From Candidatus Poseidonia sp. (GTDB taxonomy: Archaea > Thermoplasmatota > Poseidoniia > Poseidoniales > Poseidoniaceae), in contig JAURDA010000006.1 of NCBI GenBank assembly GCA_030828165.1, forward strand, positions 1-62,506: a DNA stretch of 62,506 nt, read 5' to 3'. The notes under the pieces are model-generated. The model was given only the letters and a program-made list of their open reading frames with translations, made no database searches and had not been told where the DNA came from. Shown here piece after piece: positions 1 through 7,850 of the stretch (its first letter is position 1; every line of letters begins with the position of its first letter). Both the position numbers and the translations under genes were made by a program.

Positions 1-669
1 GAGGTTGATGACTCCGTCGGGAAGGCCGGCCTGATGCATGATGCGAGCGAGAGCGAAGGACAACAAGGGGGCATCTTGCGGGCTCTTCCAAACGCAGGTG
101 TTGCCGCACATGATGGCGGGGATCATCTTCCAGAACGGGACGGCGGAGGGGAAGTTGCACGCATTGATGATGCCGCAGACGCCAAGCGGGCGGCGGTAGG
201 TGAACAACTCCTTGTCCGGCAATTCCGAATTGACGGTCTGTCCGTAGAGTCGGCGTCCCTCGGACTGGAAGAACAAACAGGTGTCGATGGCCTCTTGGAT
301 TTCCCCACCGGATTCTTTGATGGTTTTTCCAATTTCACGGGTTTCGAGGGCCACGAGAGCGTCTTTGTGCTCCATCAGCAAACGTCCCATGTTGCCGATG
401 ATTTGGCCACGTGTGGGGGCAGGCGTCGCTGCCCAAGCAGGGAACGCCGTGTGGGCGGCGTCGAGGGCGGCCCGGACATCCTCTCGGGTTGAGAGCGGAA
501 ATTCACCGAGGCAATCGGCCAACAGCGCGGGGTTGGTGGAAACAAACGTGGCGTTATCGCTCGCTAATGTCAACCGGCCGTTGATGATGTTGTAGCCCCG
601 AACCGAGGGTTTCCCGTTTGGATTTTGATTGTCGATGAATTCAAGGCCGGTTTCAAGAATGTGAACCAT
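1..669 (-). CDS. Aldehyde dehydrogenase family protein, N-terminal part (truncated by window edge)
   Basis: The reverse strand is open from an ATG at 669 to the window edge, giving about 223 N-terminal residues of an NAD(P)-dependent aldehyde dehydrogenase. Visible family landmarks are an N-terminal 'NIINGRL' strand, the 'STNPA' segment, the helix 'IGKTIKESGGEIQEAID', the Rossmann-entry stretch 'PLGVCGIINACNFPSAVPFWK' region, and 'GNTCVWKSPQ', which matches the cofactor-binding 'KPSE/KP' position but with Ser-Pro. The 'NACNFP' form resembles the ALDH7/antiquitin-like branch rather than the classical 'PWNFP' form. The catalytic Cys and Glu lie beyond the window. The frame stays open upstream of 669 (into a TTG near 735), so the true start may be earlier. 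It is divergent from the CDC48 gene. Family sure, substrate unknown. Confidence 0.8.
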   Translation of the reverse strand, partial: MVHILETGLEFIDNQNPNGKPSVRGYNIINGRLTLASDNATFVSTNPALLADCLGEFPLSTREDVRAALDAAHTAFPAWAATPAPTRGQIIGNMGRLLMEHKDALVALETREIGKTIKESGGEIQEAIDTCLFFQSEGRRLYGQTVNSELPDKELFTYRRPLGVCGIINACNFPSAVPFWKMIPAIMCGNTCVWKSPQDAPLLSFALARIMHQAGLPDGVINL

Positions 670-813
670 GGTCCACGCACCCTCGCTCGTCTCTTGAATG
701 TGATGGCGAAGGAACTTGGAGGCAGCGGTGCCCAACCCGTTTGAACCGTTTTGATGAGGTTTAAAGGGGGGTGTGCGGAACCTTCGTTGCGACCCGTCAT
801 GGTTCGGCTCAAG

Positions 814-825
814 TTTAGTTATATA
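814..825 (+). promoter_or_regulatory. TATA box of the CDC48 gene
   Basis: The AT-rich stretch TTTAGTTATATA stands out from GC-rich surroundings and ends 37 bases before the ATG at 863. The spacing allows a start of transcription roughly 25 bases downstream, with a short leader carrying the purine-rich GGAGAGAGGGGAG ahead of the start codon. Confidence 0.55.
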
Positions 826-862
826 CCGTGAAGCGCACATTTCGGAGAGAGGGGAGAAGAGC

Positions 863-3091
863 ATGGCCACCAAAGACGAATCCATTGAACTACGCGTTTC
901 CAAAGCCATTCCCTCCGACGTCGGTTTCGGGCGAGCTCGCATTTCATCCGAGATGGGCTTGGACCTGAAACCCGGTGATTTTGTTGAAATCAGCGGAGAA
1001 GAGCGCTCCACTGCGGCCATCTACTGGCGCAGCCGGCCAGAGGATGCGAAGATGGACATTATCCGGGTCGACGGCATCATCCGCAAAAACGCGGGTGTCA
1101 GTCTGGGCGACCGGGTCACCGTCCGAAAAGTGGAAGCCAAGCCCTGCACGAAACTCACCATCTCCCCGGTGATGGCCAGCAAACAGAAGGTCAAATTTGG
1201 CCCCGGAATAGAGGGCTTTGCCAAGCGAGGGCTCGCCAAGCGCCCGGTCATGGCGGGCGACCGAATTTTCATTCCCGGCATGACGCTGTTCACCGAAGCC
1301 CTGCCCTTTGCGGTGATGGCCACCGTCCCCAAGGGCATTGTTGTGGTCAACACGGACACCGAGATTGTCATCAAGGACGAAGCGGTTGCCGAAGAGGACA
1401 TGAGTCAGTCGGAGGGCATCACCTACGAAGACGTCGGTGGCATCGGTCAGCAACTCCAGAAGGTTAGGGAGATGATCGAGTTGCCTTTGAAGCACCCGGA
1501 ATTGTTCAGACGACTCGGCATCGACCCGCCCAAGGGCGTTCTCCTTCACGGCCCACCCGGTACCGGGAAAACCATGATTGCGAAGGCCGTGGCTACGGAG
1601 GTCAACGCCCATTTCAAGAGCATCAACGGCCCGGAAATCATCTCGAAGTACTACGGCGAATCCGAGAAACAACTCCGAGAAATCTTCGACGAGGCTGCCG
1701 ATAACGCACCCGGGATTGTTTTCATCGATGAGATTGACTCCATCTGTCCGAAGCGGGAAGAGGTAACCGGCGAAGTTGAGCGCCGTGTCGTCGCCCAAAT
1801 GTTGACCTTGATGGACGGGATGCAAGGCCGTGACAACGTCGTCGTCATCGGTGCAACGAACCGTCGGGACGCCCTTGACCCCGCTCTGCGAAGGCCGGGT
1901 CGCTTTGACCGAGAAATCGAGATTGGCGTGCCGGATCGTGAAGGACGCCATGAGATCATGGATGTCCACACGCGGCAGATGCCCATCGCTGACGACTTCG
2001 ATGTCGGTTGGGTGCTCGACAACACCTACGGCTTTGTGGGTGCAGATTTGGCCGCTCTGGTGCGAGAAGCAGCCATGCGCGCCCTACGCCGCTATCTCCC
2101 CGAGATTGACCTTGAGGAGGAAACGCTTCCGCCGGAAGTCTTGGAGAAGATGGAGGTCTGCATGGACGACTTCAAGGAAGCCATTCGAGACATTGAACCC
2201 TCGGCGCTTCGGGAAATCTACGTTGAAGTTCCTGAGGTTTCGTGGGAGGAAGTCGGCGGCTTGAACGAAGTCAAGGACCGGCTCAAGGAATCGGTGGAAT
2301 GGCCCCTCACGAAGCCCGAATTGTTCGAGCACTTCGGCATCAAGCCGCCTCGAGGCATCGTCTTGTTTGGTGCTCCCGGAACGGGGAAGACGTTGCTTGC
2401 GAAGGCCATCGCCAACGAAGCCCAAGCGAATTTCATCAGCATCAAAGGTCCTGAATTGATTTCCAAGTGGGTCGGTGAATCCGAGAGAGCCATCCGAGAG
2501 ATTTTCAAGAAAGCCAAGCAATCTGCGCCGTCCATCATCTTCCTGGACGAGTTTGAGTCCATCGCCTCCATGCGAAGCGGCGGAAGTTCCTCCGAAGGCT
2601 CCGATGTCGCGAATCGCGTGGTTAACCAACTGCTCGCCAGCATGGACGGCGTTGAATCGCTCGATGGCGTCATCATCGTCGCAGCGACCAACCGTCCCGA
2701 GATGATCGACCCCGCCTTGCTGAGAAGCGGCCGCTTTGAACGGGTGCTGCACGTTCCCCCGCCCGATGCAGGCGCCCGAGAAGCCATCTTCGCCATTCAC
2801 TCCGAAGGCATGCCGCTCGGCAAATTCTCCTTCAAGGACTTGCTCAACGGCATGGACGGCTTCACCGGTGCCGACATTGAAGCGGTGTGCCGAGAAGCTG
2901 CCCTCATTTGCATGCGCGCCGGCAAGAAGAAGGTCACGAAGAGCCACTTCGAGGAAGCCATTTCCCGCGTGCGCCCAACCGTCACGCCCGACATGCTGGA
3001 GTACTACCAGAAAATGGAGACTCGTCTCACCTCCGGTCTGACCAACATCAAGCGAAATCGTGACTTTAGTCGCGGTATGGAAACCATGTGA
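863..3091 (+). CDS. CDC48/VCP-type AAA ATPase (two AAA modules)
   Basis: A 742-residue protein of the archaeal CDC48/VAT family, a hexameric unfoldase that feeds substrates to the proteasome and remodels protein complexes in the cytoplasm. It begins with a double-psi-barrel N-domain (about residues 1-180), followed by two AAA modules. D1 has Walker A GPPGTGKT, Walker B 'IVFIDEID' and the arginine-finger region 'RRPGRFDREIEIG'. D2 has GAPGTGKT and 'IIFLDEFE', an uncommon DEFE instead of DEID, although the catalytic Asp-Glu pair is kept. Length is standard for the family. I chose the ATG at 863, preceded by a purine-rich leader and a TATA box, over in-frame codons from 773. The next gene, a PRC-barrel protein, follows after 65 bases. 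Confidence 0.95.
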   Translation: MATKDESIELRVSKAIPSDVGFGRARISSEMGLDLKPGDFVEISGEERSTAAIYWRSRPEDAKMDIIRVDGIIRKNAGVSLGDRVTVRKVEAKPCTKLTISPVMASKQKVKFGPGIEGFAKRGLAKRPVMAGDRIFIPGMTLFTEALPFAVMATVPKGIVVVNTDTEIVIKDEAVAEEDMSQSEGITYEDVGGIGQQLQKVREMIELPLKHPELFRRLGIDPPKGVLLHGPPGTGKTMIAKAVATEVNAHFKSINGPEIISKYYGESEKQLREIFDEAADNAPGIVFIDEIDSICPKREEVTGEVERRVVAQMLTLMDGMQGRDNVVVIGATNRRDALDPALRRPGRFDREIEIGVPDREGRHEIMDVHTRQMPIADDFDVGWVLDNTYGFVGADLAALVREAAMRALRRYLPEIDLEEETLPPEVLEKMEVCMDDFKEAIRDIEPSALREIYVEVPEVSWEEVGGLNEVKDRLKESVEWPLTKPELFEHFGIKPPRGIVLFGAPGTGKTLLAKAIANEAQANFISIKGPELISKWVGESERAIREIFKKAKQSAPSIIFLDEFESIASMRSGGSSSEGSDVANRVVNQLLASMDGVESLDGVIIVAATNRPEMIDPALLRSGRFERVLHVPPPDAGAREAIFAIHSEGMPLGKFSFKDLLNGMDGFTGADIEAVCREAALICMRAGKKKVTKSHFEEAISRVRPTVTPDMLEYYQKMETRLTSGLTNIKRNRDFSRGMETM

Positions 3092-3156
3092 TGGTGCCTT
3101 CTGCACCGACGCATTGATGGGATTCCCAGCCCACCCGGTGCTCAAGGAGTGAAACA

Positions 3157-3396
3157 ATGGCCGTTTTTGGACGTGAAATGCTCGGGCGCCAGGTCCTCGA
3201 CCGCACGGGGGCGGTCCTTGGAACGCTCCGAGACCTTCAGTTCGACATGAACACGGGCACCATCAGCGAGTTGATCGTTGAGGTGAAGGAGGGCGTAAGC
3301 GCTGCTTCGCTACCGTTTGATCACCACGAAAACACGGTTCAGATTCCGGCATCCTCCGTCGCCCGAATCGCCTCAAACATTCATCTGAACCGTTGA
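3157..3396 (+). CDS. PRC-barrel domain protein
   Basis: This 79-residue protein fits a single PRC-barrel domain: 'GREMLGRQVLDRTGAVLG' opens the barrel, then 'LRDLQFDMNTGTISELIVE', and it ends with 'IPASSVARIASNIHL'. Stand-alone PRC-barrel proteins are frequent in Euryarchaeota and are often found beside cell-division or RNA-processing genes; their biochemical role is not settled. The ATG is preceded by AAGGAGTGA, a good ribosome binding site. It lies between the CDC48 gene and a DUF4350-like gene, all on the same strand. Confidence 0.85.
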   Translation: MAVFGREMLGRQVLDRTGAVLGTLRDLQFDMNTGTISELIVEVKEGVSAASLPFDHHENTVQIPASSVARIASNIHLNR

Positions 3397-3469
3397 GCAG
3401 CGCTTCGGTTGGGATGAGCATTTTCTCCACCGTTCTGGACAACCTTCTAAAGTCAGCGGAGGGCGTGGA

Positions 3470-5119
3470 ATGTCGGGAAACCTCTCCCTCGTGATTCCAA
3501 TGCTTGGCCTTCCAGCAACGTTCAACGCTCGGCGCCTCGCGCTCCAAGCATCGTTCTGGGCGGTGATGCTGATTCTGTTGATGACGATTCTCCTGAATTT
3601 CGTCAACATCAGCGCCACGAATCAACTCTCGGCTTACGACGACGATTGGAACGACATGTCCGCTTTCCGAGAGGACATCAAAGCGATGGGCATCGAAACC
3701 CGCTCGCTGGTGAGCAGCCCCCTCCTTTTGGCGGACATCGAAGACCCAAGGAACACCACTTACATCCTCGCCGGTGTTGAACGGGACACCCTCACGCTGC
3801 CCCAGTTTGACGAAGACGGCTTCATCACCATCGCTTCCGGCAGCGGGTATTCACCCTCCGAGATCGACGCCATCGTCGAGTTCGTTGAGGCAGGAGGAAC
3901 GGCCATGGTCTTCGAGGATTACGGCTATGCCAACACCATTGCTGAAGCCTTCGGCATTCGCTATTCGGGAGAACAGGTCTACGATACGACCTACGTCGCT
4001 GAACTGGATTACAACTACATCTGGATGTGCGTTCAATCCAACCCTTGCGGCATGAACGGCACCCAACTTGACCCTGCGACCCTCTCCCAACACGAACGCT
4101 GGGCGGATGTGGGCAATCCAGGGGAACACCCGTGTTCAAAGTTGGACGGACAACCGTACGCCAATGCGGCTGAAGCCGGTCTCTGCGCCCAGCACCTCAC
4201 GCCAAGCGGCGAAATCGATTACAACGGCACCTACCAAATGCTGCTCAACAACATCACCGGTCTCGAGGTGATTCCCGGTGTCCGAGGCCCGCTCTCCGAA
4301 GTGGCGATTCGGGCCATCACCAGCAACGAAGCGACGGTTGACGTGAACGGCGACGGTGAGATTTGGGTCGGCAACGAAATCACGCCCGAGACGCCCGACC
4401 GGTGGGGCCAATTCAATCTCAGCATCGAAGTCTGTGCCAGAGCCAGCTGCAGCCCGTCCGACGGCGGGCGTATCGTCTTCGTCGCTGACGGTTCAGCCCT
4501 CATCAACGCCATTTACGACTACGAAGGGTTCAACGCTGGGAAATACGGGAAAACCGACACGCTGATGCCCAGCAACGACAATCGAAAATGGGCTTTGGAT
4601 TACATTGCTGAATCCTTGATGAGCGAACGGATCGACGAGACGGGTCAACCTGCAGCCAACGCCATGGTGGTGTTTGACGAATCTCGCCATCCACAGAGTG
4701 CGTTGGCAGCGGATTCGTACAACACCGTTTACTTTCTTCTCGTCTACTTCACTGGCGAAGGATTGGCCATGTTGCTGCTCTTCCTCATCTTGTTCATCAC
4801 CTTTGAAGCCGTTCTCATCAAGAAACGCGACCCGGAGCCCTGGCGGCACGTGTTCAGCATCATCTACTACGGATTTGGTGATGCGAACCGCTACGCATAC
4901 TACTCCAAAGTCGAAAAAATCCGACAGGTTTTCCTTTCCAAAGTGCGCAATCAGAACGGTCTGAACCGAGAAGAGTTCCAAGCCATGCAAGCCAACGAAC
5001 TCGTGTCGATGATCAACGACCCCGTGCTCGCAAAGTTTGCGATTGAATCCAGCAATCGCTACACGCTTGAACAAACCGTAGCGTTGGTCAAACGCATCAA
5101 GGCGTGGGGTCGTCAGTGA
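3470..5119 (+). CDS. DUF4350-like membrane-anchored protein
   Basis: A 549-residue protein with one membrane span near the N-terminus (about residues 24-44), a large extracytoplasmic domain, and a second span around 420-442 followed by a basic cytoplasmic tail of about 100 residues. The external part starts like DUF4350/GATase-like proteins: 'DDDWNDMSAFREDIKAMG', 'RNTTYILAGV', 'EIDAIVEFVEAGGTAMVFEDYG'. DUF4350 proteins are partners of MoxR-DUF58 systems in bacteria and archaea, and the next gene is indeed DUF58. A GGAGGG motif precedes the ATG. It joins the DUF58 gene and the polytopic membrane protein in a tightly spaced operon. The exact function is unknown. Confidence 0.75.
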   Translation: MSGNLSLVIPMLGLPATFNARRLALQASFWAVMLILLMTILLNFVNISATNQLSAYDDDWNDMSAFREDIKAMGIETRSLVSSPLLLADIEDPRNTTYILAGVERDTLTLPQFDEDGFITIASGSGYSPSEIDAIVEFVEAGGTAMVFEDYGYANTIAEAFGIRYSGEQVYDTTYVAELDYNYIWMCVQSNPCGMNGTQLDPATLSQHERWADVGNPGEHPCSKLDGQPYANAAEAGLCAQHLTPSGEIDYNGTYQMLLNNITGLEVIPGVRGPLSEVAIRAITSNEATVDVNGDGEIWVGNEITPETPDRWGQFNLSIEVCARASCSPSDGGRIVFVADGSALINAIYDYEGFNAGKYGKTDTLMPSNDNRKWALDYIAESLMSERIDETGQPAANAMVVFDESRHPQSALAADSYNTVYFLLVYFTGEGLAMLLLFLILFITFEAVLIKKRDPEPWRHVFSIIYYGFGDANRYAYYSKVEKIRQVFLSKVRNQNGLNREEFQAMQANELVSMINDPVLAKFAIESSNRYTLEQTVALVKRIKAWGRQ

Positions 5120-5120
5120 G

Positions 5121-6383
5121 GTGGAGATGATGTGGACCCGAAAAGCAGCCTTCACCTTCACCGGGGGTATCGCCCTCGTGCTCATTGGGATGATGATATC
5201 GAACCAACAGATGATGATCCTCGGCTTGACGCTCGTGGCGTTTATCGTCGTCAACTCGTGGATTTCTGGGCACGGCGACGTTGAAGTCCAACGCACCCTC
5301 TCGGCGGATAACCTGTACAAGGGTGACGATTTGTACGTCGAGTTGCTGGTCACCAACCGAAGCAATCGGAAGACGCAAATGTTGGACATTTACGATAACA
5401 TCCCCCACGAAATGAAGCTCCGCAGCGGCTTGAACCAGATGCAACTCAACCTCCGACCGGGCGAGAGCGCTCGGATTCGATACGTGCTGCGTTGCCCGTT
5501 GCGCGGTCACTACTCCATCGGTCCCGTGTCGCTACGGGCGCGCAACACCTTCAACTTGGGCGTTGAAGAGATGTACGTTGACCACCACAGCGACATTGTC
5601 ATCTTCCCCCAAATCAAGGACATCGAGGAGGCCTTTTTGCGAAGTCGAACGCCAAAGATGTACACGGGCGCGACCACCCTGCGAACGCCGGGTCAAGGCT
5701 CCGAATTCTACTCCCTCCGCGAATACGTGCCCGGTGACCCGTTCAAGAACATCAACTGGAAAGCCTTCGCCCGAACGGGGGAATTGATGGTCAACGAGAA
5801 GTGCCGTGATGCGGTCACCGACCTGTACCTCCTCCTTGACAGCCGAGACCTCGCTCGCATCGGCACCGTTCTCAAGAACCCCCTCGAGATGGGGACGGTC
5901 TCGGCAGCGAGCCTCGCAGCGTTTTTCCTCAAGCGTCGTGATTCGGTGGCGCTGGCGATTTACGACGAAAAACTCGCCTATCTTCCTCCCGATACCGGTG
6001 ACAAGCAGTACTTCAAGATCCTCAGCGCCCTTGCGGGGGTAACCCCCAAAGGTTCGATGCCCCTTCAAGCGGTTACCAACTCGCTGAGCGGTCGATTCAG
6101 CCGAGGAAGTCCGGTGTTCATCATCTCGTCCTGCGAAGGCGACGGAACGGTCCCCGCTGCCGTTCGTGACTTGGTCGGACGGGGCCACGAAGTGACCGTC
6201 CTCTCTCCATCGAGCGTTGACTTTGAGCGCCTTGTGAGCCGCATTCCGCGCATGTCCTACGAGGTGCTGAAGTTGGAACGTCAGAACCGACTGACCACGC
6301 TGGCGGGTTCAGGAGCGCAAGTCATCGATTGGATGCCGGACATGGATTTGTCCCAGGCCTTGATGCAAGTGAGGGGGTATTGA
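5121..6383 (+). CDS. DUF58 domain-containing protein
   Basis: A 420-residue protein with two closely spaced N-terminal hydrophobic segments (about residues 10-50), a beta-rich region ('LVTNRSNRKTQMLDIYDNIP'), and the DUF58 core ending in a vWA-like fold. The DUF58 signature is recognisable as 'LREYVPGDPFKNINWKAFAR' with nearby 'LLLDSR'. DUF58 proteins act with MoxR-family AAA ATPases in envelope-related complexes. The GTG at 5121 starts one base after the preceding stop; an ATG at 5127 is also possible, with GGTGG just upstream. The membrane protein that follows starts one base after this stop. No MoxR ATPase lies next to it. Confidence 0.85.
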   Translation: MEMMWTRKAAFTFTGGIALVLIGMMISNQQMMILGLTLVAFIVVNSWISGHGDVEVQRTLSADNLYKGDDLYVELLVTNRSNRKTQMLDIYDNIPHEMKLRSGLNQMQLNLRPGESARIRYVLRCPLRGHYSIGPVSLRARNTFNLGVEEMYVDHHSDIVIFPQIKDIEEAFLRSRTPKMYTGATTLRTPGQGSEFYSLREYVPGDPFKNINWKAFARTGELMVNEKCRDAVTDLYLLLDSRDLARIGTVLKNPLEMGTVSAASLAAFFLKRRDSVALAIYDEKLAYLPPDTGDKQYFKILSALAGVTPKGSMPLQAVTNSLSGRFSRGSPVFIISSCEGDGTVPAAVRDLVGRGHEVTVLSPSSVDFERLVSRIPRMSYEVLKLERQNRLTTLAGSGAQVIDWMPDMDLSQALMQVRGY

Positions 6384-6384
6384 G

Positions 6385-7602
6385 ATGGCAGGTGAAGTTG
6401 GTCTTCAGTCCGATGTTTACCTTGAAGCCACGGCCAAGCCGCGAACGCTGCACCTGAAGAATCTTCGAAAGCAATGGCAGATTTTGGCCTTGCAAATTCT
6501 TGCCACGGTGGCCCTGGTGGCGATGTATCTCGAAGTGGTCTCAACCTACGTTGTCGGCTCCATTGACCACACCATGCTGTTCGACACCATCGAACTCCTG
6601 ATCGCCGACCAATTGCCCCTCGGTGATTGGTTGACGGGCGAGGGACGGGACGGCATGGGTCGCTTCTTTGTGCCGCTTGTGCTCGGTTTGGGTTTGGGTG
6701 GAACCATGGCGTTTATCGCCTTCCAAACCCCCAAAGTTCAGCAACGCATCAAACTCGGTTTCATCATCGGACTCATCGTGCTTCTCGTTGGCCGACTGAT
6801 GTTTTCGTGGTTGGCAGGCATGCTGTTCTCATTTGACCTCCGCCTGCCGACCGATGCTGAATTGGAAACGCTTCAGTGGCCGCTGCTGATGATCATGTCC
6901 TTGCTGATCCTCTTCGTTTACTTGCTCCCCGTCATCATGGGTACCCGGGGTATTTGGGGGCTCTCTCGCCGTTCCATTGCTTGGTCGATCGGTTTTACGC
7001 TGCTTTTCCTTGGCGTTCACGCCATTCTCACGTTCCCGCTCATCAAGAGTCAACTTGGCGCATACGGTGGAACGTTGGCCGTCCTCGAGAGCCAGACCTC
7101 CAACCCCACCATCGGTTTGTTCGGTTTGAAACTCGTCACGCAAGAACAGTTCAATCTCATCCTCATCGCCGTTCTCATCATGGTGTTCCAAGAAGCGAGT
7201 TACGGCGTTATTCGCAACCTTGAGTATGCGTTCCGCCTGCCCGAATCCTGCAAACGAGACCCCGAATACGTTCGTCAAATGGACAACGTCCTCAACACGC
7301 ATCTGCGCCACACCTTCCTCTTCCTGGGCCTCACCGGTTTGGCGACGATGGTTGCGCTTGGCTTCCACAAGGTGCTGCTCACCGTGGTGTCCGACACGAC
7401 CGGGAGTCAGTGGGCGGGTCAAGTTTCTGAATCCATTGAGTTGACCCTGACCTACGGGCTGGTCATCTCAGCGTTGTTGTTCCTCAGCATGATGGCGGTG
7501 CTCCGATTTTTCATCCCGTGGCAGCGAGTGATCGGTTTCGTTCAAGCAAGAACCAACCGGCTTCCAGCCGACCCGTCGTCCAAGGAGTTTTCACAACTTT
7601 GA
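6385..7602 (+). CDS. Polytopic membrane protein of the DUF58 cluster
   Basis: A 405-residue integral membrane protein with roughly eight hydrophobic segments, for example near residues 35-55, 90-110, 125-150, 170-190, 205-225, 260-280, 310-335 and 355-375. I recognise no family motif. Its position, one base after DUF58, indicates translational coupling and a role in the same membrane complex, perhaps the place that DUF4129-type membrane proteins hold in other DUF58 operons. Its end overlaps by 12 bases the end of the convergent small membrane gene. Confidence 0.7.
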   Translation: MAGEVGLQSDVYLEATAKPRTLHLKNLRKQWQILALQILATVALVAMYLEVVSTYVVGSIDHTMLFDTIELLIADQLPLGDWLTGEGRDGMGRFFVPLVLGLGLGGTMAFIAFQTPKVQQRIKLGFIIGLIVLLVGRLMFSWLAGMLFSFDLRLPTDAELETLQWPLLMIMSLLILFVYLLPVIMGTRGIWGLSRRSIAWSIGFTLLFLGVHAILTFPLIKSQLGAYGGTLAVLESQTSNPTIGLFGLKLVTQEQFNLILIAVLIMVFQEASYGVIRNLEYAFRLPESCKRDPEYVRQMDNVLNTHLRHTFLFLGLTGLATMVALGFHKVLLTVVSDTTGSQWAGQVSESIELTLTYGLVISALLFLSMMAVLRFFIPWQRVIGFVQARTNRLPADPSSKEFSQL

Positions 7603-7845
7603 AACGTGCCGGTGTTGCACAATGCGGCCCGCCATCTCCGCAAACGCCAACAGGGCGAATGGATAGAGAACATAGCCGGTGAGCGGACCTGCAATCGGAT
7701 GGTCAACCCACTCGGTGATGGGTCCAGAAAAGGCCACGAAGGCTCCAACCATCAGCACGAAGACCGCTCGTTCAATCCACAGGGGATACGGCCGTCCTCC
7801 TGTCTCGTCACGTCCTGCCAGTGTCATGGTCTCGGACATGTGCAT
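7591..7845 (-). CDS. Small two-span membrane protein
   Basis: About 84 residues with a short polar N-terminus and two hydrophobic segments ('AVFVLMVGAFVAFSGPI' and 'LTGYVLYPFALLAFAEMAG'), ending with a basic 'RHVSKL' tail. No family is recognised. It follows the coiled-coil gene on the minus strand within about 5 bases, so it is probably co-transcribed with the coiled-coil/roadblock pair. Start choice is uncertain (GTG 7848, ATG 7845 or ATG 7839). Confidence 0.6.
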   Translation of the reverse strand: MHMSETMTLAGRDETGGRPYPLWIERAVFVLMVGAFVAFSGPITEWVDHPIAGPLTGYVLYPFALLAFAEMAGRIVQHRHVSKL

Positions 7846-7850
7846 CACGC

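Noticed and set aside
944-3157. Minus-strand open frames of 341 and 357 codons opposite the CDC48 gene
   Set aside because: They lie wholly within an unambiguous AAA ATPase gene and show only antisense composition.
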